DNA from: CASQEL01 sp036655975
GTDB taxonomy: Bacteria > Desulfobacterota > Desulfovibrionia > Desulfovibrionales > Desulfovibrionaceae
Assembly (NCBI GenBank): GCA_036655975.1
Contig: JAVVPD010000016.1
Coordinates: 1-32,930, forward strand
Length of the DNA: 32,930 bases
Reading direction: 5' to 3'
Shown: positions 1-8,064 of the stretch, one piece after another
Layout of the letters: each line of letters opens with the position of its first letter
Position numbering within the stretch: position 1 is the stretch's first letter
Translations under genes and position numbers: made by a program
Notes under the pieces: generated by a model
The model's input: the letters and a program-made list of their open reading frames with translations, nothing else
Databases searched by the model: none
Told to the model about the DNA's origin: nothing

Positions 1-1435
<1,435 letters not shown>

Positions 1436-1468
1436 GATACCTCCCAGTAAAATAAAAAATTTATATAT

Positions 1469-1497
1469 TTTATACTAAAAATTGACAGGCCCAAGTA
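1469..1497 (-). promoter_or_regulatory. Possible promoter of the surface-protein gene
   Basis: TATAAA at 1474-1469 lies 17 bases from a poor -35 (TACTTG) in a very AT-rich stretch, which would give a leader of about 25-30 bases. A better -35 (TTGACA, 1521-1516) exists but has only CTACTT at the right spacing. The element is weak evidence. Confidence 0.3.
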
Positions 1498-1657
1498 GAC
1501 ATAATAGGCCTACGTTGTCAAGCTCAAAATAGTCTGAGGACGGAGATGTATACATTTTTATTTTGTAATATTATGCAATAAATACAGCAATGCCTTATAT
1601 CAACACCTGTTGTGGATTTTGTTTATCGATTGGTATTTCTCAGCCCAAAAAACAAAA

Positions 1658-1697
1658 AAAGCGTCCTCTTGGAGTTTGAACTCCAAGAGGACGCTTT
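1658..1697 (-). terminator. Strong hairpin terminator downstream of tRNA-Ser
   Basis: A perfect 16-bp stem (GCGTCCTCTTGGAGTT and its complement, 1661-1676 / 1679-1694) has a 2-base gap at the tip and three more A-T pairs outside. On the minus strand it is followed by a T-rich run (plus-strand A runs at 1647-1660). It ends the tRNA-Ser transcript before the surface-protein promoter region. Confidence 0.85.
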
Positions 1698-1742
1698 AAT
1701 CCAAGAGCAGTTGTGCTGCTATATTCAGATATATGTGTTCTA

Positions 1743-1832
1743 TGGCGGAGGGGGAGAGATTCGAACTCCCGGAAGGCTCACACCTTCAACGGTTTTCAAG
1801 ACCGCCGCGTTAAACCGCTCTGCCACCCCTCC
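1743..1832 (-). tRNA. tRNA-Ser (anticodon TGA)
   Basis: The acceptor stem GGAGGGG/CCCCTCC, an anticodon loop CTTGAAA containing TGA, a long variable arm (GGTGTGAGCCTTCC region), a T-arm with TTCGAAT, discriminator G and an encoded CCA are all visible. The 90-base length is typical of a class II serine tRNA. Confidence 0.95.
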
Positions 1833-1843
1833 GTGCGGAGTTG

Positions 1844-1872
1844 AGTATGCCCACTAACAGGAAAAAGTACAA
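1844..1872 (-). promoter_or_regulatory. Promoter of tRNA-Ser
   Basis: TTGTAC (1872-1867) and CATACT (1849-1844) are 17 bases apart. The predicted start near 1837 lies about five bases before the mature tRNA 5' end. Confidence 0.55.
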
Positions 1873-1977
1873 GAAACTTCCTGCGGGCACAACAAAAGAG
1901 TGTGCCAGATGCTTTCAAAAGGCCAAACTTTGTTGTGATAAATGCCCGTGCTCGGTGGGTGCCTGCCCCTGTGATAC

Positions 1978-2256
1978 TTAGATTTTCAGCGAATCTTTCA
2001 GCAATTTGCCGGGGGTAAACTTAGCAACCTTGCTGGCGGGAATGGAGATTTCGTTGCCGGTGCGAGGGTTACGGCCCTTACGCGCGGCGCGTTCAACAAC
2101 TTTAAAGCTCCCGAAACCGGTAAATGTTACGGATTCACCAGCAACCAAAGCTTCGCGCAAGGAAGAGACAACAGCGTCAAGAGCACTTTCTGCCAAAGCT
2201 TTGGTAGGAAGCGCAGCTTTTGCGTGGATTTTTTCAACAAGTTCTGCTTTCGTCAT
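1978..2256 (-). CDS. hup: HU-family histone-like DNA-binding protein
   Basis: This 92-residue protein is the usual length of HU/IHF subunits. It begins MTKAELVEKI and has the conserved core FTGFGSFKV near residues 46-54, followed by the basic beta-arm containing GRNPRTG, which inserts in the DNA minor groove. HU compacts the nucleoid and bends DNA in replication, repair and regulation. ATG at 2256 was chosen because GGAG lies 7-8 bases upstream and because family members begin there; an upstream in-frame start would add a 18-residue tail unlike the family. The gene is monocistronic in appearance, between a tRNA and an aminotransferase gene that reads in the same direction. It could be any of several HU paralogues; IHF is less likely from the sequence around the arm. 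Confidence 0.95.
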   Translation of the reverse strand: MTKAELVEKIHAKAALPTKALAESALDAVVSSLREALVAGESVTFTGFGSFKVVERAARKGRNPRTGNEISIPASKVAKFTPGKLLKDSLKI

Positions 2257-2311
2257 GTTCGTCTCCGTGTAGGTTCTGGGGCTTTGCCCCGAGTTTGCGT
2301 ACGTCACCATT

Positions 2312-2340
2312 CCTTAAGGGAAGGCTACTCAATATGTCAA
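2312..2340 (-). promoter_or_regulatory. Possible promoter of the HU gene
   Basis: A perfect TTGACA (2340-2335) is followed after 17 bases by a poor -10 (TTAAGG). The leader contains a small GGGGC-AAA-GCCCC hairpin (2278-2290). The -35 is convincing, the -10 is not. Confidence 0.45.
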
Positions 2341-2368
2341 TTAAAAAAAGTATCTATTTTTTGTGAAT

Positions 2369-3475
2369 TCAACTTTTTGCTGGAAGTAATTGTTTTTTTG
2401 TATAGTTTATTACGTGACAGGCTTGTTGAATTAATTGCAGGTCGGCCTGTGTGCCCATGTGCCCGAGACGAAAAACTTTTCCCGCCATAGGGCCAAAACT
2501 TCCTGCTACTACAAGGCCTTGCTGTCGCAAAGCTTCACGCCACGTGGGCCAGTCCAGCCCTTCAGGAATGCGGGCGGCGGTCACGGTGCTGGCAGACAGA
2601 CTTTCCGGTGTATTCCATAAGGCAATACCCGCATCCGCCAAGCCTTTGTGGCAGGCTGCCGCCGCCTGTTCATGGCGGGAAAATACCGCGCCGAGCCCTT
2701 CGGCAAAAATGCGTTCGGTGGCGGCATGCAGGGCTGCAACGCCGTGCCAATAGGGGGTGTAAGGGCAGCGCCCGTCAGCCTGCACGCTTTGCCAAGGGCT
2801 GAGGGCGTCATAACCCTGATACTGTATGCGGCGCGCTATTTCCCACGCGGCGGGGCTAACACCCAAAATGCTCATGCTGGGCGGTGCGGAGAGGCATTTT
2901 TGTGAACCGCCGAGCAAGAGGTCCACGTGCCACGCGTCCATCTCCACGGGGGCCCCCCCAAGGCTGGCTACAGCGTCCACATACAGCAAAGGTACCTGAT
3001 AGTGGCGTTTAATGGCTCCGATTTCCGCGATGGGATTAAAGGTGCCGGAAGGGGTTTCGCAGTGCACGGCGGTGATCATGTGCGGTTTGAAGTCCCGCAC
3101 CACGTCGGCAATGCGGTCAAAGTCGTGGATGCTTTCGTCAAAGCCGTAGGAAATCCAACGCACCTCACAGCCCATGGAGGCCGCCATATGGCCAATGCCG
3201 TCGCCGAAAACGCCCGTTGCCAAGCTTAACACGCGCTGACCGGGCCGCAGGCAACTCTTTAAGCCCGACCATAAAGCCAGCATGCCTTCACCTGTCATGA
3301 GCACAACGTCATGCTGTGTGCCCATAATTTTGGCAAGATTGCGACCGGTGGTGTGATAAAGTTTTAGAAAATCCGTTTCAATTTGTCCTGAGCCGTAATC
3401 ACGGGTCATGGCGGTCAGTATGTCGTCTGGCACGCTGACAGGGCCTGGAACCATGGGAAGAGCTGTGTATGGCAT
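2369..3475 (-). CDS. Class V pyridoxal-phosphate aminotransferase (alanine-glyoxylate / pyridoxamine-pyruvate type)
   Basis: The 368 residues match fold-type I class V aminotransferases. The start MVPGPVSVP resembles the TAGPVN / TPGPV opening of alanine-glyoxylate and pyridoxamine-pyruvate aminotransferases. HCETPSGTFNPI (138-149) is the family substrate/cofactor loop, D167 in YVDAV should hold the pyridine nitrogen, and K193 in GGSQKCLSAPP is the Schiff-base lysine. RLGHMG near the C-terminus is also typical. The reaction is transfer of an amino group to a 2-oxo acid. The pairing with pdxY two genes upstream makes pyridoxamine-pyruvate aminotransferase an attractive guess, but serine/alanine-glyoxylate aminotransferase is equally possible from sequence alone. 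It follows murI by 11 bases and is probably the last gene of the pdxY-murI operon. Its start has only a weak ribosome site. Confidence 0.8.
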   Translation of the reverse strand: MPYTALPMVPGPVSVPDDILTAMTRDYGSGQIETDFLKLYHTTGRNLAKIMGTQHDVVLMTGEGMLALWSGLKSCLRPGQRVLSLATGVFGDGIGHMAASMGCEVRWISYGFDESIHDFDRIADVVRDFKPHMITAVHCETPSGTFNPIAEIGAIKRHYQVPLLYVDAVASLGGAPVEMDAWHVDLLLGGSQKCLSAPPSMSILGVSPAAWEIARRIQYQGYDALSPWQSVQADGRCPYTPYWHGVAALHAATERIFAEGLGAVFSRHEQAAAACHKGLADAGIALWNTPESLSASTVTAARIPEGLDWPTWREALRQQGLVVAGSFGPMAGKVFRLGHMGTQADLQLIQQACHVINYTKKQLLPAKS

Positions 3476-3486
3476 GGCTGTGTCCG

Positions 3487-4338
3487 TTATAAGTCTACAA
3501 GTTCAATGTGTTCACGCGCTATGGGGGCGCCGAAAAACAGGCTTCCGGTGCGCTGGAAGCGTTCCACATCGTCCGTGGTCAAAAAAACGCATTGGCCTGT
3601 CTGTTCCTCAAGACTTTGGGGAATCGCCCGGCGTATATGCATGCGCTGTAAGGCTTGAAAAACAGCTTCAGCCGTGGTGGTGGCGGAATCCACAAGGGTA
3701 ATGCCCGGGCCTACTACCTTCTGCAAGGCTTCGCGCAGGGGGGGAAAGTGGGTGCAGCCCAGCAAGAGCGTGTCGGGGGCGGGCAGCGTGCCCGTATCCT
3801 TGCCCGTGAACAAGTCCGCCAGATAGCGTGCGGCAATGCCTTCCACGAGGGGCCCGCTGGTCCAGCCTTCTTCGGCGAGGGCTACAAACAGGGTACAGGG
3901 GCGCCCTGTCACCCGGATTTGTGCGTCACACTGCCGCATGGCGTGTTCATAGGCCTTGCCACGGATGCTAGCTTCGGTGGCAATAACCATCACATGCTTG
4001 CACCGCGAAGCCGCTACCGCCGCCGCTGCGCCAGGCTCAATAACCCCGATGACCGGCAAAGGTGCAAAGGTTTCTCGCAAGATGGGCAGGGCCGCTGAAG
4101 AAGCCGTGCCGCATGCGATAACCAGCATTTTTACGCCGCGCTCCACCAGCTTGGCCGTGGTTTGCAGGGAATAACGAATGATGGTGTCTTGGCTCTTGGT
4201 TCCGTAGGGAAGTCGCGCCGTATCACCCATGTACAAAAAATTTTCGTGGGGCAGGCGTTCTCGGATGGCCCGCAAGACGGTTAACCCGCCCACGCCGGAA
4301 TCAAACACGCCGATGGGCAGGGCTGTATGCTTTGTCAT
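3487..4338 (-). CDS. murI: Glutamate racemase
   Basis: MurI interconverts L- and D-glutamate without a cofactor and supplies D-Glu for peptidoglycan. The 283-residue length is normal. The first half has FDSGVGGLTV (12-21) with the catalytic-site Asp-Ser, and GDTARLPYG. The first catalytic Cys is C76 and the second C195 in LLGCTHFP, with H197. Oddly, the motif around C76 reads ACGTAS where nearly all racemases have ACNTAS; that Asn normally contacts the substrate. ATG at 4338 overlaps the pdxY stop (TGATG) and follows GGAGG by four bases; a TTG one codon upstream is less likely. It is translationally coupled to pdxY and followed closely by the aminotransferase gene. Confidence 0.93.
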   Translation of the reverse strand: MTKHTALPIGVFDSGVGGLTVLRAIRERLPHENFLYMGDTARLPYGTKSQDTIIRYSLQTTAKLVERGVKMLVIACGTASSAALPILRETFAPLPVIGVIEPGAAAAVAASRCKHVMVIATEASIRGKAYEHAMRQCDAQIRVTGRPCTLFVALAEEGWTSGPLVEGIAARYLADLFTGKDTGTLPAPDTLLLGCTHFPPLREALQKVVGPGITLVDSATTTAEAVFQALQRMHIRRAIPQSLEEQTGQCVFLTTDDVERFQRTGSLFFGAPIAREHIELVDL

Positions 4339-5219
4339 CAATCCTCCAACAATTCATAGCGTGACGCCGTTACCGGCACCCGCAAAGTGCTCAACACTCG
4401 TTCTAACAAGATACCATTGCGGCTGGGATATTCGTGTCCGAAAGTCGCGCGGATTCCCATGCTGGCAAATTGCGCGGCTCTGTCCATAGCCAAGGGCACA
4501 CTGTCCCCCTGTAGCAAGCAACCCGTGAGTACACTGGCAAACACATCACCCGTGCCGGGATAAAATACGGGAATATAAGGGCAGTCTACCTTCCAAAAGC
4601 GCTTTTGTCCCGCATGGTAGGCCACTACCGCCGTATCTGTAGCGCATTGGGCGACAGGGGCACTGGTGATAATTACCACCTCCGGCCCCATATCCGACAA
4701 GCGTTGCAGCCAGTCTTTGATTGTCGCAACGCTGCAGCGTGGCGTATAGCTTTCCCCCAGCAGCCAGCCCGCTTCGGAATAATTGGGCGTGATGCAGTCG
4801 GCATGGCTTACCAGCTCACGCATGGCGGTCACCATTTCGGGGGTCATGGTGGGGTCTAGGGTGCCGTTATCGCCCAACACGGGGTCTACCACCACCAGAC
4901 CGTCTTGAGCCCGACAATAGCGGATGGTATCAATAACGACCTGCACCTGCGGCGCGGAGCCTAAAAAGCCTGAATAAATCGCGTCAAAGGTGAGGCCTAA
5001 GGCGCGCCAATGCGTCAAAAACTTACGCATTTCGTCCGTGAGGTCGAGAAAAGAAAAGTCTGTAAATTCCGTGGTGTGCGTCGAGAGCACCGCCGTGGGC
5101 ATGGGGCACACCTGAATGCCCATAGTCGAAAGCACCGGAATAACCACTGTCAACGATGTGCGTCCGAAACCGGAAAGATCATGTATCGCCGCCACCTTTG
5201 GCACTGAAGAACGCATCAT
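4338..5219 (-). CDS. pdxY: Pyridoxamine/pyridoxal kinase
   Basis: The 293-residue protein is a ribokinase-fold vitamin B6 kinase that phosphorylates pyridoxal or pyridoxamine with ATP in the salvage pathway. Visible motifs are HDLSGFGRTS (13-22), which starts the substrate pocket in PdxK/PdxY, the TPNYSEA element near 144-150, and PGTGDVFAS (221-229), whose Asp225 is the catalytic base in the anion hole. The start at 5219 follows GAGG with six bases; a second ATG is the next codon. It is coupled by a one-base overlap to murI. PdxK and HMP kinases are related alternatives, but the HDLSG and GTGDVF context fits PdxY best. Confidence 0.9.
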   Translation of the reverse strand: MMRSSVPKVAAIHDLSGFGRTSLTVVIPVLSTMGIQVCPMPTAVLSTHTTEFTDFSFLDLTDEMRKFLTHWRALGLTFDAIYSGFLGSAPQVQVVIDTIRYCRAQDGLVVVDPVLGDNGTLDPTMTPEMVTAMRELVSHADCITPNYSEAGWLLGESYTPRCSVATIKDWLQRLSDMGPEVVIITSAPVAQCATDTAVVAYHAGQKRFWKVDCPYIPVFYPGTGDVFASVLTGCLLQGDSVPLAMDRAAQFASMGIRATFGHEYPSRNGILLERVLSTLRVPVTASRYELLED

Positions 5220-5279
5220 ACAACACCTCGCTGCGCGCACTGCATCACAGTCATAGAGAAAAGGCAAGAGGTGAGTGCT

Positions 5280-6224
5280 TTAGCGAAAAAATTGCAGCGT
5301 GTACTGGAAGGAGGTGCCGATGAGGATGATGGCAAGAATGATTTTGATATACTTGGCGGGGACAAATTTTTGGCAACGCGCGCCGAGGTACATGCCGCAC
5401 ATGCCACCTATGCCGAGGAGCAGCCCTAAGGTCCAGTCCGGAGCTACGGAGAGTTGTGGATAATAGGGGGCAATGAGCATATAAAACAGCACCCCAGCCA
5501 CAGAGGTGATGAAGGTGCCCATGAGCGCGGCTCCAGCCACAGTGTACACGGGCAGGCCAAAGAAGGACACAAAAAAAGGCGAAATAATAGCACCGCCGCC
5601 GATACCATATACACCGCCAACAATGCCCACAATAAAGGTGAGCAAGAAGACCCCGCGCACGGGAAAGGTAAATTGTTCGCCGTAGAATTCGTATTCGACC
5701 AAGCGGCTGTTCCAGCGCACAATGCGTACGCGGGGCAGGGCAGTGCCTTCGGTTTGGGCTTTGTGTTGGAAATTCTTAATCAAGTCTTGAAAGCGACTTT
5801 CTGCACTTTGAACGCCGCTCACCGGAGCTTTTGCGTACAGGTCGCGCACCATGCGCCCCCCGATATAGAGAAGCACCACTGCCGCAAACAGTTTAAAATT
5901 GGAGGCGTCAGGCAACCAGTTGACGCGGATCAACGCGCCGATGAATACGCCGGGCAAGGTGCCGATGATCACCACGCAGGTCAGGGGCCAGACCATGCGC
6001 CCTTCTTTTATAAAACGGTATACCCCGCTGGGGATGGCAACGACATTATAAAATTGATTAGTGGCGCTTACGGAGGGATTGGTATAGCCCAAAAAGGACA
6101 TTTGAAAAGGCAGCAATAAAAAAGCCCCCGATACACCGCCCATGGAGGTTACAAAGGATACCACGAGCGCGACCAGCGGAGGGATTAAGGGGTGGCATTC
6201 AATGCCGGCGGTCGGGAAATACAT
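5280..6224 (-). CDS. TauE/SafE-family membrane permease
   Basis: The 314 residues contain about eight hydrophobic segments in two halves, each beginning with a glycine-rich membrane motif (SMGGVSGAFLLLPF near 27-40 and GGVYGIGGGAII near 203-214) that is the signature of the TauE/SafE (sulfite exporter) family. A hydrophilic insert of about 70 residues separates the halves. Family members are thought to move sulfite, sulfoacetate or other organosulfur anions across the inner membrane; the substrate here is unknown, although sulfur anions would suit a sulfidogen. ATG at 6224 follows AAGGAG by eight bases. It lies 60 bases upstream of pdxY in the same direction and could head that operon. A GntR-like palindrome lies about 75 bases upstream. 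Confidence 0.88.
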   Translation of the reverse strand: MYFPTAGIECHPLIPPLVALVVSFVTSMGGVSGAFLLLPFQMSFLGYTNPSVSATNQFYNVVAIPSGVYRFIKEGRMVWPLTCVVIIGTLPGVFIGALIRVNWLPDASNFKLFAAVVLLYIGGRMVRDLYAKAPVSGVQSAESRFQDLIKNFQHKAQTEGTALPRVRIVRWNSRLVEYEFYGEQFTFPVRGVFLLTFIVGIVGGVYGIGGGAIISPFFVSFFGLPVYTVAGAALMGTFITSVAGVLFYMLIAPYYPQLSVAPDWTLGLLLGIGGMCGMYLGARCQKFVPAKYIKIILAIILIGTSFQYTLQFFR

Positions 6225-6296
6225 ACAGCGCACTCCTTCTAGGGACAAGACAGGCTGGGCCGTGGGGAAGGTGTTGCATCGTCTGTGTAAAAAACA

Positions 6297-6306
6297 TTGT
6301 ATACAA
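6297..6306. promoter_or_regulatory. Palindrome TTGTATACAA upstream of the TauE/SafE gene
   Basis: This perfect 10-bp palindrome is inside a wider imperfect dyad (ACATT...AATGT, 6294-6312). It resembles operators of the GntR/FadR subfamily and overlaps a possible minus-strand -10 (TATACA). It lies in the 288-base divergent gap between the permease gene and hisH. No regulator gene is seen nearby. Confidence 0.4.
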
Positions 6307-6512
6307 GAATGTTCTATATTTCACTAGCGAAAATATGCCAGCTCGTCAATATTTCTTTCCGCTCCCCCGTCCTGTACAATCTTCCCGCGTGTGCCGTATG
6401 GGGGCAGGGCTTACAGCAGATAAGGTCAATTTTTCCGCGTAGCTAAAAGGGGCTTGTGGGGCGTACAGGCTGAGGGTATAGTGCGCCTGAAATTTTATCA
6501 GAAGGACATATT

Positions 6513-7154
6513 ATGCTCGCTATTCTGGATTATAAGGCTGGCAATCAGACCAGTGTGCGTCGGGCTTTGGAGCATTTGGGCATTCCGTGCACCATCACCG
6601 CAGATCCGGCCGTGGTGGCTTCGGCGGTGGGGCTTATTTTTCCCGGTGTGGGGGCGGCTGGGCAGGCCATGGAGCAATTGCGGCTTTCCGGCCTGGAAGA
6701 GGCCCTGCGCCGGGCGGTGCAGCTAGGCCAGCCCTTATTGGGTATTTGTCTTGGCTGTCAGATTTTGCTGGATCATAGCGAAGAAAACGATACCGCCGCG
6801 CTAGGATTGGTGCGGGGGACTTGTCGCCTGTTTGATAAATCCCTGTCCGATGTGGACGCTAGGCCCCTGCGTATTCCGCACATGGGTTGGAATACGCTTA
6901 CGGTGCGCCGGCCCAGCCCCTTATTGCAGGGCATCGCCCCCCAAGCGTCGTTTTATTTTGTGCACAGTTATTATGTGGAGGTGCCGGAGGATTTGTGCAT
7001 TGCCACTGCCCACTACGGTCAAGATTTTTGCGCCGTCTATGGGCGGGATAAGCTGTGGGCCGTACAATTTCACCCCGAAAAAAGTGGACAGCCCGGCTTG
7101 CAATTGCTGAAAAATTATTATGCCTATTGTCAAGGGGGCACCCATGCTGAGTAA
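6513..7154 (+). CDS. hisH: Imidazole glycerol phosphate synthase, glutamine amidotransferase subunit
   Basis: HisH releases ammonia from glutamine and channels it to HisF in histidine synthesis. The 213-residue class I amidotransferase has the nucleophile C79 in GICLGCQ, and H187 and E189 in FHPEKS, completing the triad. The opening LDYKAGNQTSV matches the family's conserved N-terminal strand and loop (usually DYGxGN). One odd feature is GICLGCQ rather than GICLGMQ, a tolerated change at the oxyanion region. A GAAGGAC ribosome site precedes the ATG. It overlaps hisF by 11 bases, consistent with the heterodimer being made in step. The rest of the his pathway is not in the window. Confidence 0.95.
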   Translation: MLAILDYKAGNQTSVRRALEHLGIPCTITADPAVVASAVGLIFPGVGAAGQAMEQLRLSGLEEALRRAVQLGQPLLGICLGCQILLDHSEENDTAALGLVRGTCRLFDKSLSDVDARPLRIPHMGWNTLTVRRPSPLLQGIAPQASFYFVHSYYVEVPEDLCIATAHYGQDFCAVYGRDKLWAVQFHPEKSGQPGLQLLKNYYAYCQGGTHAE

Positions 7155-7920
7155 ACGTGTTATTCCCTGCCTTGACGTGCGCGCAGGGCGCCTGACCAAG
7201 GGCATAAAGTTTGAGGGTAATGTTGATATTGGCGACCCTGTGGCAACGGCGCGGCTTTATTATGAACAAGGTGCGGATGAAATTGTTTTTTATGACATTA
7301 CCGCCTCCCATGAGGCGCGTGGTATCTTCTTGAACGTGGTTGAGCAGGTGGCCGCACAAATTTTTATCCCCTTTTCCGTGGGCGGGGGCATCAATACGGT
7401 GGATGATATGCGCGCCGTGCTTAAAGCGGGGGCGGAAAAAGTTTCGGTGAACTCAGGGGCGGTGAAAAATCCCCAAATTATCTCCCAAGGGGCCACCGCC
7501 TTTGGCTCACAGGCTATTGTGGTGGGTATGGATGTCAAACAAGTGCCCGTCAGCGCGAGTATTCCTTCAGGCTACGAAATCGTCATCCACGGCGGACGCA
7601 AGCACATGGCTTTGGACGCTCTGGCGTGGGCTGTGCGCTGCGAGCAGCTTGGCGCGGGCGAATTGTGCGTAAATTCCATCGACGCCGACGGCACCAAGGA
7701 CGGCTATGAACTGTGCCTTACCCGGCGTATTGCCGATGCCGTCACCATTCCTGTTATCGCCTCCGGAGGGGCGGGTAATCCCGACCACATGTACGCGGCG
7801 GTAACACAAGGGGGGGCCTCTGCGGCGCTGATTGCCTCCATTGTTCATTACGGGCACTATACCATTGCCCAATGTAAACAGCGCATGGCGACACTCGGCG
7901 CTTGTGTCCGCACTGTGTAA
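7144..7920 (+). CDS. hisF: Imidazole glycerol phosphate synthase, cyclase subunit
   Basis: The 258-residue (beta/alpha)8 barrel converts PRFAR and ammonia to imidazole glycerol phosphate and AICAR. Catalytic D11 (PCLDV) and D130 (VVGMD) are present, as are the phosphate-binding loops GGGINTVDD (near 80-88) and ASGGAGN. The NSIDADGTKDGYE block is nearly invariant in HisF. ATG at 7144 lies inside the end of hisH and follows AGGGGG; it gives the family N-terminus MLSKRVIPCLD. A bidirectional terminator follows 44 bases after the stop. Confidence 0.96.
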   Translation: MLSKRVIPCLDVRAGRLTKGIKFEGNVDIGDPVATARLYYEQGADEIVFYDITASHEARGIFLNVVEQVAAQIFIPFSVGGGINTVDDMRAVLKAGAEKVSVNSGAVKNPQIISQGATAFGSQAIVVGMDVKQVPVSASIPSGYEIVIHGGRKHMALDALAWAVRCEQLGAGELCVNSIDADGTKDGYELCLTRRIADAVTIPVIASGGAGNPDHMYAAVTQGGASAALIASIVHYGHYTIAQCKQRMATLGACVRTV

Positions 7921-7963
7921 ACGGTGCGCCTTGCCGTAAGGGGCGCTTATCACCTTACAGAAT

Positions 7964-8013
7964 ACAAAACAGGCTTTCTCCGCTGGCATTTTGGCGGGGA
8001 AAGCCTGTTTTGT
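7964..8013. terminator. Bidirectional terminator between hisF and the FG-GAP gene
   Basis: A perfect 15-bp stem (ACAAAACAGGCTTTC with its complement, 7964-7978 / 7999-8013) has an inner CCGC/GCGG pairing. A and T runs flank it on both sides, so it can serve the convergent genes on either strand. Confidence 0.85.
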
Positions 8014-8030
8014 TGTAAAAATACGTGAGC

Positions 8031-8057
8031 GTGGGGAAAGGTTGCGCCTTCCCCCAC
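8031..8057. repeat. GGGGAAAGG/CCTTCCCC hairpin
   Basis: An 11-bp stem with one mismatch (8031-8041 / 8047-8057) and loop TTGCG lies just beyond the stop of the FG-GAP gene. It resembles the hairpins at 21871-21897 and 26450-26470 in sequence and may be part of a dispersed family as well as a second terminator. Confidence 0.55.
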
Positions 8058-8064
8058 ACGGGAT

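Noticed and set aside
1886..1906. GGCACA/TGTGCC stem as an HU gene terminator
   Set aside because: Only six base pairs with a nine-base loop and no T run in the right place.
7567..7989. Minus-strand frame opposite hisF
   Set aside because: hisF is certain on the plus strand; this is its shadow.
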